The position numbers and the translations under genes are program-made. Source: Streptomyces rapamycinicus NRRL 5491 (GTDB taxonomy: Bacteria > Actinomycetota > Actinomycetes > Streptomycetales > Streptomycetaceae). Taken from it: a DNA stretch of 64,000 nt. How positions within the stretch are numbered: position 1 is the stretch's first letter; every line of letters starts with the position of its first letter. Of this stretch, positions 53,753 to 62,239 are shown in pieces. Location: assembly GCF_024298965.1 (NCBI RefSeq), contig NZ_CP085193.1, forward strand, positions 10,912,001 to 10,976,000, given 5' to 3'. The notes under the pieces were generated by a model that saw only the letters and a program-made list of their open reading frames with translations, was not told the origin of the DNA and did no database searches.

Positions 53753-56284
53753 GTGTTCCGTACCGCCCTGCGCAACGTCCTCGCGCACAAAGCCCGCCTG
53801 CTGATGACCATGCTCGCCGTCCTGCTCGGCGTGGCGTTCGTCGTGGGCACCCTCGTCTTCACCGACACCGTCGGCAACGCCTACAAGGAGCGGTTCCTCA
53901 CCACCCTGCGCGATGTCTCGGTCCAGGCCACACCGCCCTACGACGAGAAGGCCGGCGAGCGCGGAACGGTGGAGGAGGACACACTGCGGCGCCTCCAGCG
54001 GCTGCCCGGCGTGGCGTCCGTCACCGGTTCCGTCGAGGGGTTCGCCGCCGTGGCCGCGAAGGACGGCCACCCCCTCGGCGAGGACCATGTGACCGCGGGG
54101 GGCAACTACTTCCCCCAGGCCGACGGCGAGGACACCCGCCACCCGCTGACCGCCGGGCGCGCCCCCACCGGGCCCGGGGAGGTGCTGCTGGACACCGCCA
54201 CCGCCGACCAGGGCGGCTACCGGGTCGGCGACACGGTCCGGCTGGCCGTCGACGGACCGGTGCTGCACAAGAAGCTCGTCGGCATCGTCCGCACCGACGA
54301 CACCCACGGCTCCGGCGGCACCCTGGCACTCTTCGACGACGCCACCGCGCAGAAGCTGTTCCTGAAGTCCGGCCGGTACGACGGAATCACCCTCGAGGCC
54401 GACCGCGGCACCTCCGAGGCGAAGCTCGCGGCCGAGGCGCGCCATCTGCTGCCCGCGGACTCCGACATCAGCACCGGGGCGCAGCTGCGCGAGCGGCAGC
54501 GGTCCGAGGCCGCCGATGGGACGAAGGGGCTCAGCCAGGTGTTGCTCGTCTTCGCGGCCATCGCCCTGTTCGTCGGCATCTTCGTCATCGGCAACACCTT
54601 CACCATGCTCGTCACCCAGCGTTCGCGGGAGATGGCCCTGATGCGGGCCGTCGGCGCCGAGCGCCGCCAGGTGACCCGCTCCGTGCTCATCGAGGCCGGC
54701 CTGCTGGGGCTGTGCGCGGGCGCCGCGGGGTTCCTCCTCGGCATCGGCGTGGCCATGGGCATCCGGCAGCTGTTCGCGTCCACCGGGTCCGGCCTCCCGG
54801 ACGGGCCGCTGGTCGTGTCGCCCAGCACCGTACTGATCTCGTTCCTGGTGGGCGTCGTCGTCACCATGCTCGCCGCCTATGTGCCCGCCCGCCGCGCCGC
54901 CGCCGTGCCTCCCGTGGCCGCCATGTCCGCGATGCACACGCCCCCGCCCGTCCGCGGCCTCCGCAGGCGCAACGCGATCGGCGTCGCCCTGATCGCGATC
55001 GGTGTGCTCGGCGTGGTGTACACGGCGTCCAGTGGCGAACAGGGCAGGACCATCGTGCTCCTCCCGGCCGCCCTGCTGCTCATCGGCATCATCGTGGTGA
55101 CACCGGCGTTCTCCGGCCCGGCCGTCGACCTGGCCGGGCCCCTGCTGCGCCGCTTCGGCGTCCCGGGCACGCTGGCGCCGCGCAACGCCCGGCGCAACCC
55201 CCGGCGGACCGCCTCCACGGCCTCGGCGCTGATGATCGGGCTGTCCCTGGTCACCGGGCTCACGGTGGTCGCGGTGTCCGCCACGACATCGCTGCGGGAG
55301 CGGGCCGAGCACTCCGTCACGGCCGACTTCGAGATCTCGTCGAAGAACAGCGGCCACCTGCCCGTGTCGGTCCACGACACCCTGGCGAAGTCCTCGGCCG
55401 TGACCTCCTCCAGCCCGCGGCGCCAGGGCGCCGTGCGGATCGGCGGAGACGAGGTGACCCTGACCGGTGTGGACCCCCGGACCATCGGCGACCTCCTCGA
55501 CCCGAGCTTCGTCTCGGGCTCGTTCGCGGCCCTGGGCTCGGGCGGAGGCAAGAGCCTGCTGATCGACACCTCCATCGCCGACAGCTACGGATGGACGACG
55601 GGACAGCGGGTTCCGGTGGTCTACGACGACGGCAGCCGGGGCTCACTGGAGATCGGCGGCGTCTACCACGACGACGAATACCTCCCGTCCACCATGATGC
55701 CGCTGGCCACGCTGCGGCCCCATCTGAAGGAGATCGAGGACGCCTCGGTCCTGGTGCGCACCAAGGCCGGTGACGGCGACGCGGCACGGCGTGCCCTCCA
55801 GCGCACCCTCGACCAGAACCCCGTCATCCAGGTGCGGAACACCGACGACCTGGCCGAGGCGGCCGGTGGCGAGGCCATCACACTGCTCCTCAACGTCCTC
55901 TACGGGCTGCTGGCCATGGCGGTGGTGATCGCGGTCCTGGGAGTCGTCAACACCCTCGCGATGTCCGTGTTCGAGCGCACCCGTGAGATCGGGATGCTGC
56001 GCGCGGTGGGGCTCCAGCCCGAGCAGACGAAGCGGATGATCCGTCTGGAGTCCGTGCTCATCTCGCTGTTCGGCGCCCTTCTGGGCATCGGCGCGGGCAT
56101 CTTCCTCGGCTGGGCCGCGGGCAAGCTCGCCTCCGACAGCATCCAGGGGTACGAGATGGTCGTCCCCTGGGGCCGTATCGCCGTGGCGCTCGCGGGCGCC
56201 GCGCTGGTCGGAGTGGTCGCCGGACTCTGGCCCGCCCGCCGGGCGGCCCGGCTGAACATCCTCACGGCCCTCAGGGCGGACTGA
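53753..56284 (+). CDS. ABC transporter permease with two FtsX domains
   Basis: This 843-residue permease has a transmembrane helix at the start (L-L-M-T-M-L-A-V-L-L-G-V-A-F-V-V-G), a large extracellular domain to about 260, three helices with R-E-M-A-L-M-R-A-V-G-A-E-R-R near 300, then a second extracellular domain and a second FtsX block with R-E-I-G-M-L-R-A-V-G-L near 750. The E-[IM]-x-x-[ML]-R-A-[VL]-G motif is the coupling helix that contacts the ATPase. The two-block layout resembles bacitracin-type or lipoprotein-release exporters. A hairpin 3 bases after the stop ends transcription. Confidence 0.93.
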   Translation: MFRTALRNVLAHKARLLMTMLAVLLGVAFVVGTLVFTDTVGNAYKERFLTTLRDVSVQATPPYDEKAGERGTVEEDTLRRLQRLPGVASVTGSVEGFAAVAAKDGHPLGEDHVTAGGNYFPQADGEDTRHPLTAGRAPTGPGEVLLDTATADQGGYRVGDTVRLAVDGPVLHKKLVGIVRTDDTHGSGGTLALFDDATAQKLFLKSGRYDGITLEADRGTSEAKLAAEARHLLPADSDISTGAQLRERQRSEAADGTKGLSQVLLVFAAIALFVGIFVIGNTFTMLVTQRSREMALMRAVGAERRQVTRSVLIEAGLLGLCAGAAGFLLGIGVAMGIRQLFASTGSGLPDGPLVVSPSTVLISFLVGVVVTMLAAYVPARRAAAVPPVAAMSAMHTPPPVRGLRRRNAIGVALIAIGVLGVVYTASSGEQGRTIVLLPAALLLIGIIVVTPAFSGPAVDLAGPLLRRFGVPGTLAPRNARRNPRRTASTASALMIGLSLVTGLTVVAVSATTSLRERAEHSVTADFEISSKNSGHLPVSVHDTLAKSSAVTSSSPRRQGAVRIGGDEVTLTGVDPRTIGDLLDPSFVSGSFAALGSGGGKSLLIDTSIADSYGWTTGQRVPVVYDDGSRGSLEIGGVYHDDEYLPSTMMPLATLRPHLKEIEDASVLVRTKAGDGDAARRALQRTLDQNPVIQVRNTDDLAEAAGGEAITLLLNVLYGLLAMAVVIAVLGVVNTLAMSVFERTREIGMLRAVGLQPEQTKRMIRLESVLISLFGALLGIGAGIFLGWAAGKLASDSIQGYEMVVPWGRIAVALAGAALVGVVAGLWPARRAARLNILTALRAD

Positions 56285-56287
56285 GGC

Positions 56288-56310
56288 GCGTCGCGGCCCT
56301 TACGCGACGC
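56288..56310. terminator. Hairpin between convergent permease and serine hydrolase genes
   Basis: GCGTCGCG at 56288-56295 pairs with CGCGACGC at 56303-56310 (8 base pairs, 7-base loop) in the 44-base space between two convergent stops. Confidence 0.65.
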
Positions 56311-56328
56311 GTCGCCGTGAGGCACGGC

Positions 56329-57510
56329 TCAGGGGCTGCCGTAGGCCGCCACCATGATGTCCCGCACCACCCTGCTCATCTCCTGGCCCTTGGCGTTGGT
56401 GGAGTTGACGCTGTAGACGAGGGTGCGCGAACCGTCGCGGGTGGAGACGATGCCGGTGTTGTAGCCCCAGCGGCTGCCCGACTTCCCCCACACCTCACGG
56501 CCGCCCAGCTTCTTCATCGAGAGGCCGACCGAGTACGCGGCCGGGTCGCCGGTGGCGAAGTCCGCCACCTTCGGCAGCGTGAACATCTCCCGCAGCAGCG
56601 GGCCGCCCACCACCCGCCCCTGGAACAGGGCCTTGGTGAACCGCTCCAGGTCCGCCGTGGTCGAGATGATGTCCCCGGCCGCCCAGCCGTCCGTCGGCCC
56701 CCACACCGACACATCGCGCAGTCCGGTCGTGCCGTCGTCCAGCCGCATCGTCTGGTAGCCGTGGTTGTGCTCCCCGGCGATGTGCGGATCCGTCCCCGGC
56801 AGGTAGGTGTCGCGCAGCCCCAGGGGCTTCAGGATCCGGTGGGTCACCTGGTCTTCGTATGTGTCGCCCGTGATCCGCTCGATGACCAGAGCGGCGATGG
56901 TGTAGCCGATGTTCAGATAGTGCTGCTTCTCGCCGGGCGCGAACTCGCGCTCCTTCGCGGTCGCCGAGCGGACCATCTCCTCGGGGTCATGGATCCGGAA
57001 GCGGTCGGCGTACCACTCCTCGACCGTGTCCCCGGGCACGTCGGCGGCCGGGATGCCGTGCGTGTGATTGAGCAACTGCCGCACGGTGACCTTCCCGTAC
57101 GACGCCGGGATCAGCTCCGGCAGATACGAGCGAGCGGTGCGGTCCAGGTCGAGTGTGCCCTCGGCGGCCAGCTGGAGGGCGACCGCGGCCGTGAAGACCT
57201 TGGTCACCGAACCGGCGCGGAAGCGGCCGGCCGGGTCGGCCGGCCGGTTGGTCGTCAGGTCGTGCACGCCCGAACTGCCTCTCCAGACGCCCTCGGTGCC
57301 CCCGACCCGTACCAGCGCGGCCGTGGCATCGCTCGTCGGCAGCTCCGCGATGGCGGCCTCCAGCTCGGGAATCCCGGTCCGCGCGGAGGCCGTGGGCGAC
57401 GAGGTGTCCGCGGGCGACGAGGCGGCCGCGAGGGCCGGCGGCACCGCCGGGCCCGCCACGACGCCCAGGACGAGCGCCGCGGCCAGCAGGGTGCGGCTGG
57501 TGCTCTTCAT
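56329..57510 (-). CDS. Secreted serine hydrolase (class C beta-lactamase/D-Ala peptidase fold)
   Basis: This 393-residue protein has a Sec signal cleaved near residue 28 (A-L-A-A-A). The catalytic domain has S-V-T-K (S-x-x-K), Y-L-N in H-Y-L-N-I-G-Y (Y-x-N) near 190 and G-K-S-G-S near 345 as the third motif. These define the serine beta-lactamase-like / D-aminopeptidase family (S12). It may act on D-Ala peptides or esters. The ATG at 57510 has GGAG 6 bases upstream. Confidence 0.88.
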   Translation of the reverse strand: MKSTSRTLLAAALVLGVVAGPAVPPALAAASSPADTSSPTASARTGIPELEAAIAELPTSDATAALVRVGGTEGVWRGSSGVHDLTTNRPADPAGRFRAGSVTKVFTAAVALQLAAEGTLDLDRTARSYLPELIPASYGKVTVRQLLNHTHGIPAADVPGDTVEEWYADRFRIHDPEEMVRSATAKEREFAPGEKQHYLNIGYTIAALVIERITGDTYEDQVTHRILKPLGLRDTYLPGTDPHIAGEHNHGYQTMRLDDGTTGLRDVSVWGPTDGWAAGDIISTTADLERFTKALFQGRVVGGPLLREMFTLPKVADFATGDPAAYSVGLSMKKLGGREVWGKSGSRWGYNTGIVSTRDGSRTLVYSVNSTNAKGQEMSRVVRDIMVAAYGSP

Positions 57511-57606
57511 GGTCAACTCCAGTGAAATGAGCCGTTGTTCTCGGTGGCTCCATCCTGGTGACCGGCGGTCTCGCGCGGATCGCCCGCGCGAGCGGTGTCC
57601 GGGGGG

Positions 57607-58317
57607 TCAGTTCCTCGCCGACGCGGGGGAGGAGCCGGGCCGGGGCGCTCCCCCGGGCGGGGGATCCCCGGCCGTGATCAGGCCCGTCTCGTAGGCGCAG
57701 ATCACCGCCTGGATCCGGTCCCGCAGCCCCAGCTTGGCGAGCACATTGCCGACATGGGTCTTGACCGTGTGATCGCTGACGACCAGCTCCGCGGCGATCT
57801 CGGCGTTCGACAGGCCCCGCGCGAGCAGCAGCAGTGTCTCCCGCTCCCGTCCGGTCAGCGCGTCCAGCCGGGGGTCGGGCCGCCGTGGCCGGGCGGTGGC
57901 CCGGGTGTACTGCTCCACCAGGCGCCGGGCCACCGACGGCGCGAGCAGCGAGTCGCCCCGTGCCACCACCCGTACCGCGTGCACCAGATCGTCCCTGCGC
58001 ACATCCTTCAGCAGGAAGCCGCTCGCGCCCGCGTGCAGCGCCTCGTAGACATACTCGTCGGAGTCGAAGGTCGTCAGCATCACCGTCCGGCAGGCACCGG
58101 ACGCGGCGATCTCACGGCATGCCTCGATGCCGTCCACACGTGGCATCCGGATGTCCAGCAGGGCCACGTCGGGCGTGTGCCGCCGCACCGCCTCGACGGC
58201 CTCGGCCCCGTCGCCCGCCTCCGCGACCACCTCGATGTCCGGCTGGGCGTCGAGGATCATGGCGAAGCCGCTGCGCACCAGCTCCTGGTCGTCGGCCACC
58301 ACCACCCGGATCGTCAA
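57607..58317 (-). CDS. LuxR-family response regulator
   Basis: This 236-residue regulator has a receiver with V-V-A-D-D-Q and the phosphoacceptor aspartate in D-V-A-L-L-D-I-R-M-P (near D54). A C-terminal LuxR helix-turn-helix follows (L-T-G-R-E-R-E-T-L, N-A-E-I-A-A-E-L-V, T-V-K-T-H-V). The start is a TTG overlapping the upstream kinase stop (TTGA), meaning tight coupling. The last ~20 residues are proline-rich. No adjacent target operon is evident; the serine hydrolase downstream is a candidate. Confidence 0.92.
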   Translation of the reverse strand: MTIRVVVADDQELVRSGFAMILDAQPDIEVVAEAGDGAEAVEAVRRHTPDVALLDIRMPRVDGIEACREIAASGACRTVMLTTFDSDEYVYEALHAGASGFLLKDVRRDDLVHAVRVVARGDSLLAPSVARRLVEQYTRATARPRRPDPRLDALTGRERETLLLLARGLSNAEIAAELVVSDHTVKTHVGNVLAKLGLRDRIQAVICAYETGLITAGDPPPGGAPRPGSSPASARN

Positions 58318-59459
58318 CCCGCCACCTCCGCCGCGGAGGGTACGGGGAGACGGACCCGTACCTCGAAGCCCCGGCCGTCCGGGCCCGGCCCGGTGACCGC
58401 CGTACCGCCGTGCGCCGCCGCCCGCTCGCGGACCCCGATCAGACCGTGGCCGCCACCGGAACCGGGCCGCGGTCCGCGCCCGTCGTCCAGCACCCGGATG
58501 TCCACCGCGCCTTCGCCATAGGCGAGTTGGACGGAAGCACCGCGGGCCGCCGCGTGCCTCACCACGTTGGTCAGGGCCTCCTGGACGATCCGGAAGACGC
58601 TCGCCCCGGTGGCCTCCGGCAGCGGCCGCACGGCCCCCGTCGACTCGTACGCCACCTCGATGCCACTCGCCCGTATCCGGTCGAGCAGCTCGGGCAGACC
58701 GGCCAGGCCCGGCTGCGGCTCACGCGGGGCGCGGCCCGGCTCATCGCCCTCGCGCAGCACACCCAGCATCCGGCGCAGCTGGGCCATGGCGTCCCGGCCC
58801 GTGGCGGAGATGGCGTCGAAGGCGGCCTCGGCCCGCTCCGGGGCCGTCCGCACCGCCACCGGACCGGCCTCCGCCTGCACGATCATCAGGCTCACCGCAT
58901 GGGAGAGGATGTCGTGCATCTCCCGTGCGATCCGGGCCCGTTCACGCGCGGCGGCCCGCTCCGCCTCGATCCGGTGCTCCCGCTGCCGGGCATCGGTCAG
59001 CCGCCCGAAGACGTAGGCCGCCGCGAACACGAAGAGGGAGAAGGTCAGCTCACGCGCCGTCCGGGTGTTCAGCCACACCGACACCGGCACGGCGACCGTC
59101 AGCAGCCCCCCGGCGACCAGCCGCTTCCACGGCGGTGAAACGGCGGCGATCGTGTAGATGATGACGAGCCCGGTGTACGGCAGCGGCTGGCCGGGCCCCT
59201 CAACCGCCAGCTTGTACAGCGCGCTGGTCACGATGATCGCGGTCAGCACGGCGAGGGGAGCGCGCCGCCGCCAGAGCAGGGGGATGACGGTGAGCGTGGT
59301 CAGCCCGTAGGCGGGCCAGGTCGCCGGTTCCAGATCGGGTGGGCGTGGCACCACGAACGGCATCGTCATGGCCGCCTGGACCAGGAGCGCGATCCCGATG
59401 TCCACGGCCTGGGGGTGGGCTGCTCCCAGCACCCGGCCCCGCTCCCACCACCCCCGCAT
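58314..59459 (-). CDS. Two-component sensor histidine kinase
   Basis: This 381-residue kinase has four to five transmembrane helices in its first ~160 residues with little extracellular loop. The HisKA_3 phosphoacceptor is I-A-R-E-M-H-D-I-L-S-H-A-V (histidine near 185). The ATPase domain has E-A-L-T-N-V-V-R-H near 293 and G-G-G-H-G-L-I-G-V-R-E-R near 340. The start lies at the end of a 21-base triple repeat that could be its operator. The sensed signal is unknown; short loops suggest a membrane or lipid signal. Confidence 0.92.
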   Translation of the reverse strand: MRGWWERGRVLGAAHPQAVDIGIALLVQAAMTMPFVVPRPPDLEPATWPAYGLTTLTVIPLLWRRRAPLAVLTAIIVTSALYKLAVEGPGQPLPYTGLVIIYTIAAVSPPWKRLVAGGLLTVAVPVSVWLNTRTARELTFSLFVFAAAYVFGRLTDARQREHRIEAERAAARERARIAREMHDILSHAVSLMIVQAEAGPVAVRTAPERAEAAFDAISATGRDAMAQLRRMLGVLREGDEPGRAPREPQPGLAGLPELLDRIRASGIEVAYESTGAVRPLPEATGASVFRIVQEALTNVVRHAAARGASVQLAYGEGAVDIRVLDDGRGPRPGSGGGHGLIGVRERAAAHGGTAVTGPGPDGRGFEVRVRLPVPSAAEVAG

Positions 59460-59520
59460 GAGACTGGATGGTAACGGCTGGGCCCTTGATCGTGACGGCT
59501 GCGTCCTTGATGGCGACGGC
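59458..59520. repeat. Three 21-base direct repeats before the kinase operon
   Basis: Units 59458-59478, 59479-59499 and 59500-59520 share CTTGAT/CTGGAT plus G-N-G/A-A-C-G-G-C at the same register. Twenty-one bases equals two helical turns, placing the repeats on one face of the DNA. The array fills the space between the TetR gene end and the kinase start, so it could be a response-regulator binding array. Confidence 0.6.
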
Positions 59521-60074
59521 TATGCCGCCTCCAGCAGGACGCGTGCGGCCGCTTTCGCCTGATGCGCGGGTTCGGCGCTGCCGGTGATCGCCGCGGTGGT
59601 GATGGCGCCCTCGGCCAGCAGGGCCAAGTGGTCGCCCAGCGAGGCCGGTTTGCCCGCGGCCGCCGTCAGCCCGGCGAGGTAGCGGAAGAACTCCTCCTTG
59701 TGCGCCCGGGCCGTCTCGGCGACGGCCGAGGAGGTGGCGCCGAGTTCCCCGAAGGAGTTGCTGAAGGCGCAGCCGCGGAAGTCCGGCTCGCCGAACCACT
59801 CGTGGAGCCAGTCGAAGACCGCCAGGATGCTCTCCTCGGGGGTGGCCCGAGAGTCGGCGTACGTGGCGAGCTTCTGGCGCCAGCGGACGTCGCGCCGCCG
59901 CAGATACGCCTGTATGAGCTCCCCCTTGGACGGGAAGAGCTGGTAGAGCCGCTTGAGGGAGACGCCTGACGCGGAGCGGATCTCGTCCATGCCCACCGTC
60001 TGGAGGCCCCGTCCGTAGAACAGGGTCTCGGCCGCGTCGAGGATCCGGAGCTCCGCGGTCTCGGGACTGATCAT
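59520..60074 (-). CDS. TetR-family transcriptional regulator
   Basis: This 184-residue regulator has the TetR helix-turn-helix (G-M-D-E-I-R-S-A-S-G-V then L-K-R-L-Y-Q-L-F-P-S-K-G-E-L-I) near residues 25-55. The ligand domain has W-F-G-E-P-D-F-R-G-C-A-F near 95, common in the TetR_C subgroup that controls redox or detoxification genes. It lies 42 bases after the DUF1348 gene on the same strand and is the likely binder of the paired operators at 60622 and 60659. The ATG at 60074 has GGAGAG upstream. Confidence 0.9.
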   Translation of the reverse strand: MISPETAELRILDAAETLFYGRGLQTVGMDEIRSASGVSLKRLYQLFPSKGELIQAYLRRRDVRWRQKLATYADSRATPEESILAVFDWLHEWFGEPDFRGCAFSNSFGELGATSSAVAETARAHKEEFFRYLAGLTAAAGKPASLGDHLALLAEGAITTAAITGSAEPAHQAKAAARVLLEAA

Positions 60075-60116
60075 GTCATCGCTCTCCTGGTGTCCGGCCG
60101 GTCAGCGGCCGGGGTC

Positions 60117-60590
60117 TCAGAGGCCGAGGTCGCTCAGCCCGGGGTGGTCGTCGGGGCGGCGCCCGAGCGGCCAGTGGTACAGCCGCTCCGACTCCTCGAT
60201 GGGGAGGTCGTTGATGCAGGCGTGGCGCAGGCGCATCAGACCGTTGTCGTCGAACTCCCAGTTCTCGTTGCCGTAGGAGCGGAACCAGTTGCCGGAGTCG
60301 TCGTGGGATTCGTAGGCGAAGCGTACGGCGATGCGGTTGCCGTCGAAGGCCCACAGCTCCTTGATGAGCCGGTAGTCCAGCTCCCTCGCCCACTTGCGGG
60401 TGAGGAAGGCGACGATCTCCTCGCGCCCGGTGGCGAACTCCGCGCGGTTCCGCCAGCGCGAGTCGACGGTGTAGGCCAGGGCGACCTTCTCCGGGTCACG
60501 GGAGTTCCAGCCGTCCTCCGCCAGCCGGACCTTCTCGATGGCGGTCTCGCGGGTGAACGGGGGGAACGGAGGACGTGCGGCGTCGGTCAT
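60117..60590 (-). CDS. DUF1348 / NTF2-like protein
   Basis: This 157-residue protein of the SnoaL/NTF2-like alpha-beta cone family has the DUF1348 features [10 protein letters not shown] near residue 26 and [10 protein letters not shown] near 92. N-E-N-W-E-F-D and [10 protein letters not shown] follow. The function is not known; members may be small hydrolases or isomerases, and the family often sits under a TetR regulator. The ATG at 60590 gives the canonical N-terminus. Two palindromes upstream probably control it. Confidence 0.9.
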   Translation of the reverse strand: MTDAARPPFPPFTRETAIEKVRLAEDGWNSRDPEKVALAYTVDSRWRNRAEFATGREEIVAFLTRKWARELDYRLIKELWAFDGNRIAVRFAYESHDDSGNWFRSYGNENWEFDDNGLMRLRHACINDLPIEESERLYHWPLGRRPDDHPGLSDLGL

Positions 60591-60621
60591 GTCGACTCCT
60601 CGAGTCGTGGCGGGGGGAGGG

Positions 60622-60674
60622 GAGAACGAGCATTCTCCCTTCTCGGTCACGACCCTAGGAGAACGCTGGTTCTC
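60622..60674. promoter_or_regulatory. Paired TetR operator sites
   Basis: GAGAACGAGCATTCTC (60622-60637) and GAGAACGCTGGTTCTC (60659-60674) share a GAGAA...TTCTC palindrome, the second with perfect 6-base arms. Their centres are 37 bases apart, 30-80 bases upstream of the DUF1348 start. They are almost certainly sites for the TetR regulator encoded in this operon and also face the FAD oxidase promoter. Confidence 0.8.
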
Positions 60675-60792
60675 ACGCAAGTGCCGACCCGCCGCCGGTC
60701 CGGTGACAGGGGGTGGTGATCACGCTCTCCGACGCCGGTGGGTACCGTGCGAGCGGGAAGCACCGTGCTGGACGACAAGGCAGGGGACCGGC

Positions 60793-62166
60793 GTGTTGAT
60801 CGACGATCTGCGGCAGGAGCTGCCGGACGGCCGGATGGTCGAGGACCCCGGTGTCGCCGCCGGGTTCGTCCACGACGAGGCGGAGTGGGCGCCGTACGGC
60901 ACGCCCCGCGTGGTGGTGCGGCCACGTACGGCGCCGGAGGTGCGCTCCGTGGTGCGGGCCTGCGTACGGCACGGCGTTCCGCTGGTCACCCGGGGGGCCG
61001 GCACCGGTCTCTCCGGCGGTGCCAACGCCGTCGAGGGCTGTGTGGTGCTCTCCACCGAGGCCATGGACACCATCCACGAGATCGACCCCGTGGAGCGCCT
61101 CGCGGTCGTCGGACCCGGGGTGGTCAACGACCAGCTGCGGGCCGCCTGCGCCGAGCGGGGGCTGTGGTACCCGCCGGACCCGGCGAGCGCGCCCTGGTCC
61201 ACCATCGGTGGCAATGTGGCGACCAACGCGGGCGGGCTGTGCTGTGTGAAGTACGGCGTCACCCGCGACTATGTGCTCGGCCTGGAGGTGGTGACCGGCA
61301 CCGGTGAGCTGGTGCGGCTCGGCCGCAGGACCGCCAAGGGCGTCGCCGGGTACGACCTGGCGGGGCTGATGGTCGGTTCCGAGGGCACCCTGGGAGTGAT
61401 CACCGAGGTCACGGTGCGGCTGCGGCCGCGGCGCGAGGCGGAGCGCACGGTCGCCGGATACTTCTCCTCCGTCGTGGCGGCTGGACGCGCGGTCGCCGCG
61501 ATCGGGGCCGCGGGGCTCACCCCGTCCGCGCTGGAACTCATCGACCGGCACTGCCTGGCGGCCGTCGACAAGTGGAAGAACATGGGCCTGTCCGTCGACG
61601 CGGACGTGGTGCTCCTCGGGCGTACGGACGCCCCGGGCCCGGCGGGCGCGCAGGAGGCCGAGCGCATGCTCGCCTGTTTCGAGGAGGCGGGGGCGACCTG
61701 GGCCGCGCAGTCCACGGACCAGGAGGAGGCCGACGCGCTGTTCGCGGCCAGGCGGCTCGCCTACCCGGCGCTGGAGCGGCTGGGCCCGGTGCTCACCGAG
61801 GACGTGTGCGTGCCCAAGGCGGCCGTACCGGAGATGCTGGCGCGCATCGAGCGCGCCGCCACCCGCCATGACACGCTCATCGCCAACATCGCCCACGCCG
61901 GAGACGGCAACCTCCATCCGCTGCTGATCACCCAGCCCGGCGACACGGCGGCCCGGGAGCGGGCCCAGGCCGCGTTCCACGAGATCATCGCGGACGCCAT
62001 CGACCTCGGCGGCACGGTCACCGGTGAACACGGTGTGGGCCTGCTGAAACGGGACGGCTTGGAGCGGGAGCTCACCCCGGCCGTTCTGGACATGCACCGA
62101 GCGGTCAAGACGGCCCTCGACCCGCACGGCATCCTCAACCCGGGCAAGGTCATCGCCCGTGGCTGA
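60793..62166 (+). CDS. FAD-linked oxidase, GlcD/D-lactate dehydrogenase type
   Basis: This 457-residue flavoenzyme has a VAO/PCMH FAD domain with P-R-T-A-P-E-V-R and R-G-A-G-T-G-L-S-G-G-A near residue 70, I-G-G-N-V-A-T-N-A-G-G near 140 and Y-D-L-A-G-L-M-V-G-S-E-G-T-L-G near 192. The C-terminal domain has H-A-G-D-G-N-L-H-P near 372 and G-E-H-G-V-G near 413. It oxidises a 2-hydroxy acid such as D-lactate or glycolate. The GTG at 60793 follows AGGGGA. It is divergent from the DUF1348 operon and may share its TetR control. Confidence 0.92.
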   Translation: MLIDDLRQELPDGRMVEDPGVAAGFVHDEAEWAPYGTPRVVVRPRTAPEVRSVVRACVRHGVPLVTRGAGTGLSGGANAVEGCVVLSTEAMDTIHEIDPVERLAVVGPGVVNDQLRAACAERGLWYPPDPASAPWSTIGGNVATNAGGLCCVKYGVTRDYVLGLEVVTGTGELVRLGRRTAKGVAGYDLAGLMVGSEGTLGVITEVTVRLRPRREAERTVAGYFSSVVAAGRAVAAIGAAGLTPSALELIDRHCLAAVDKWKNMGLSVDADVVLLGRTDAPGPAGAQEAERMLACFEEAGATWAAQSTDQEEADALFAARRLAYPALERLGPVLTEDVCVPKAAVPEMLARIERAATRHDTLIANIAHAGDGNLHPLLITQPGDTAARERAQAAFHEIIADAIDLGGTVTGEHGVGLLKRDGLERELTPAVLDMHRAVKTALDPHGILNPGKVIARG

Positions 62167-62239
62167 GCGCGTGGCGAGGGACGTCGCGGACCACGCACAC
62201 CGGGCGACACCTGAAAACCCCGAGAGGCAAGAGACACCC

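Noticed and set aside
50740..59459. Two two-component systems considered a recent duplication
   Set aside because: Kinase membrane regions, lengths and motif contexts differ, and they lie on opposite strands with different neighbours.
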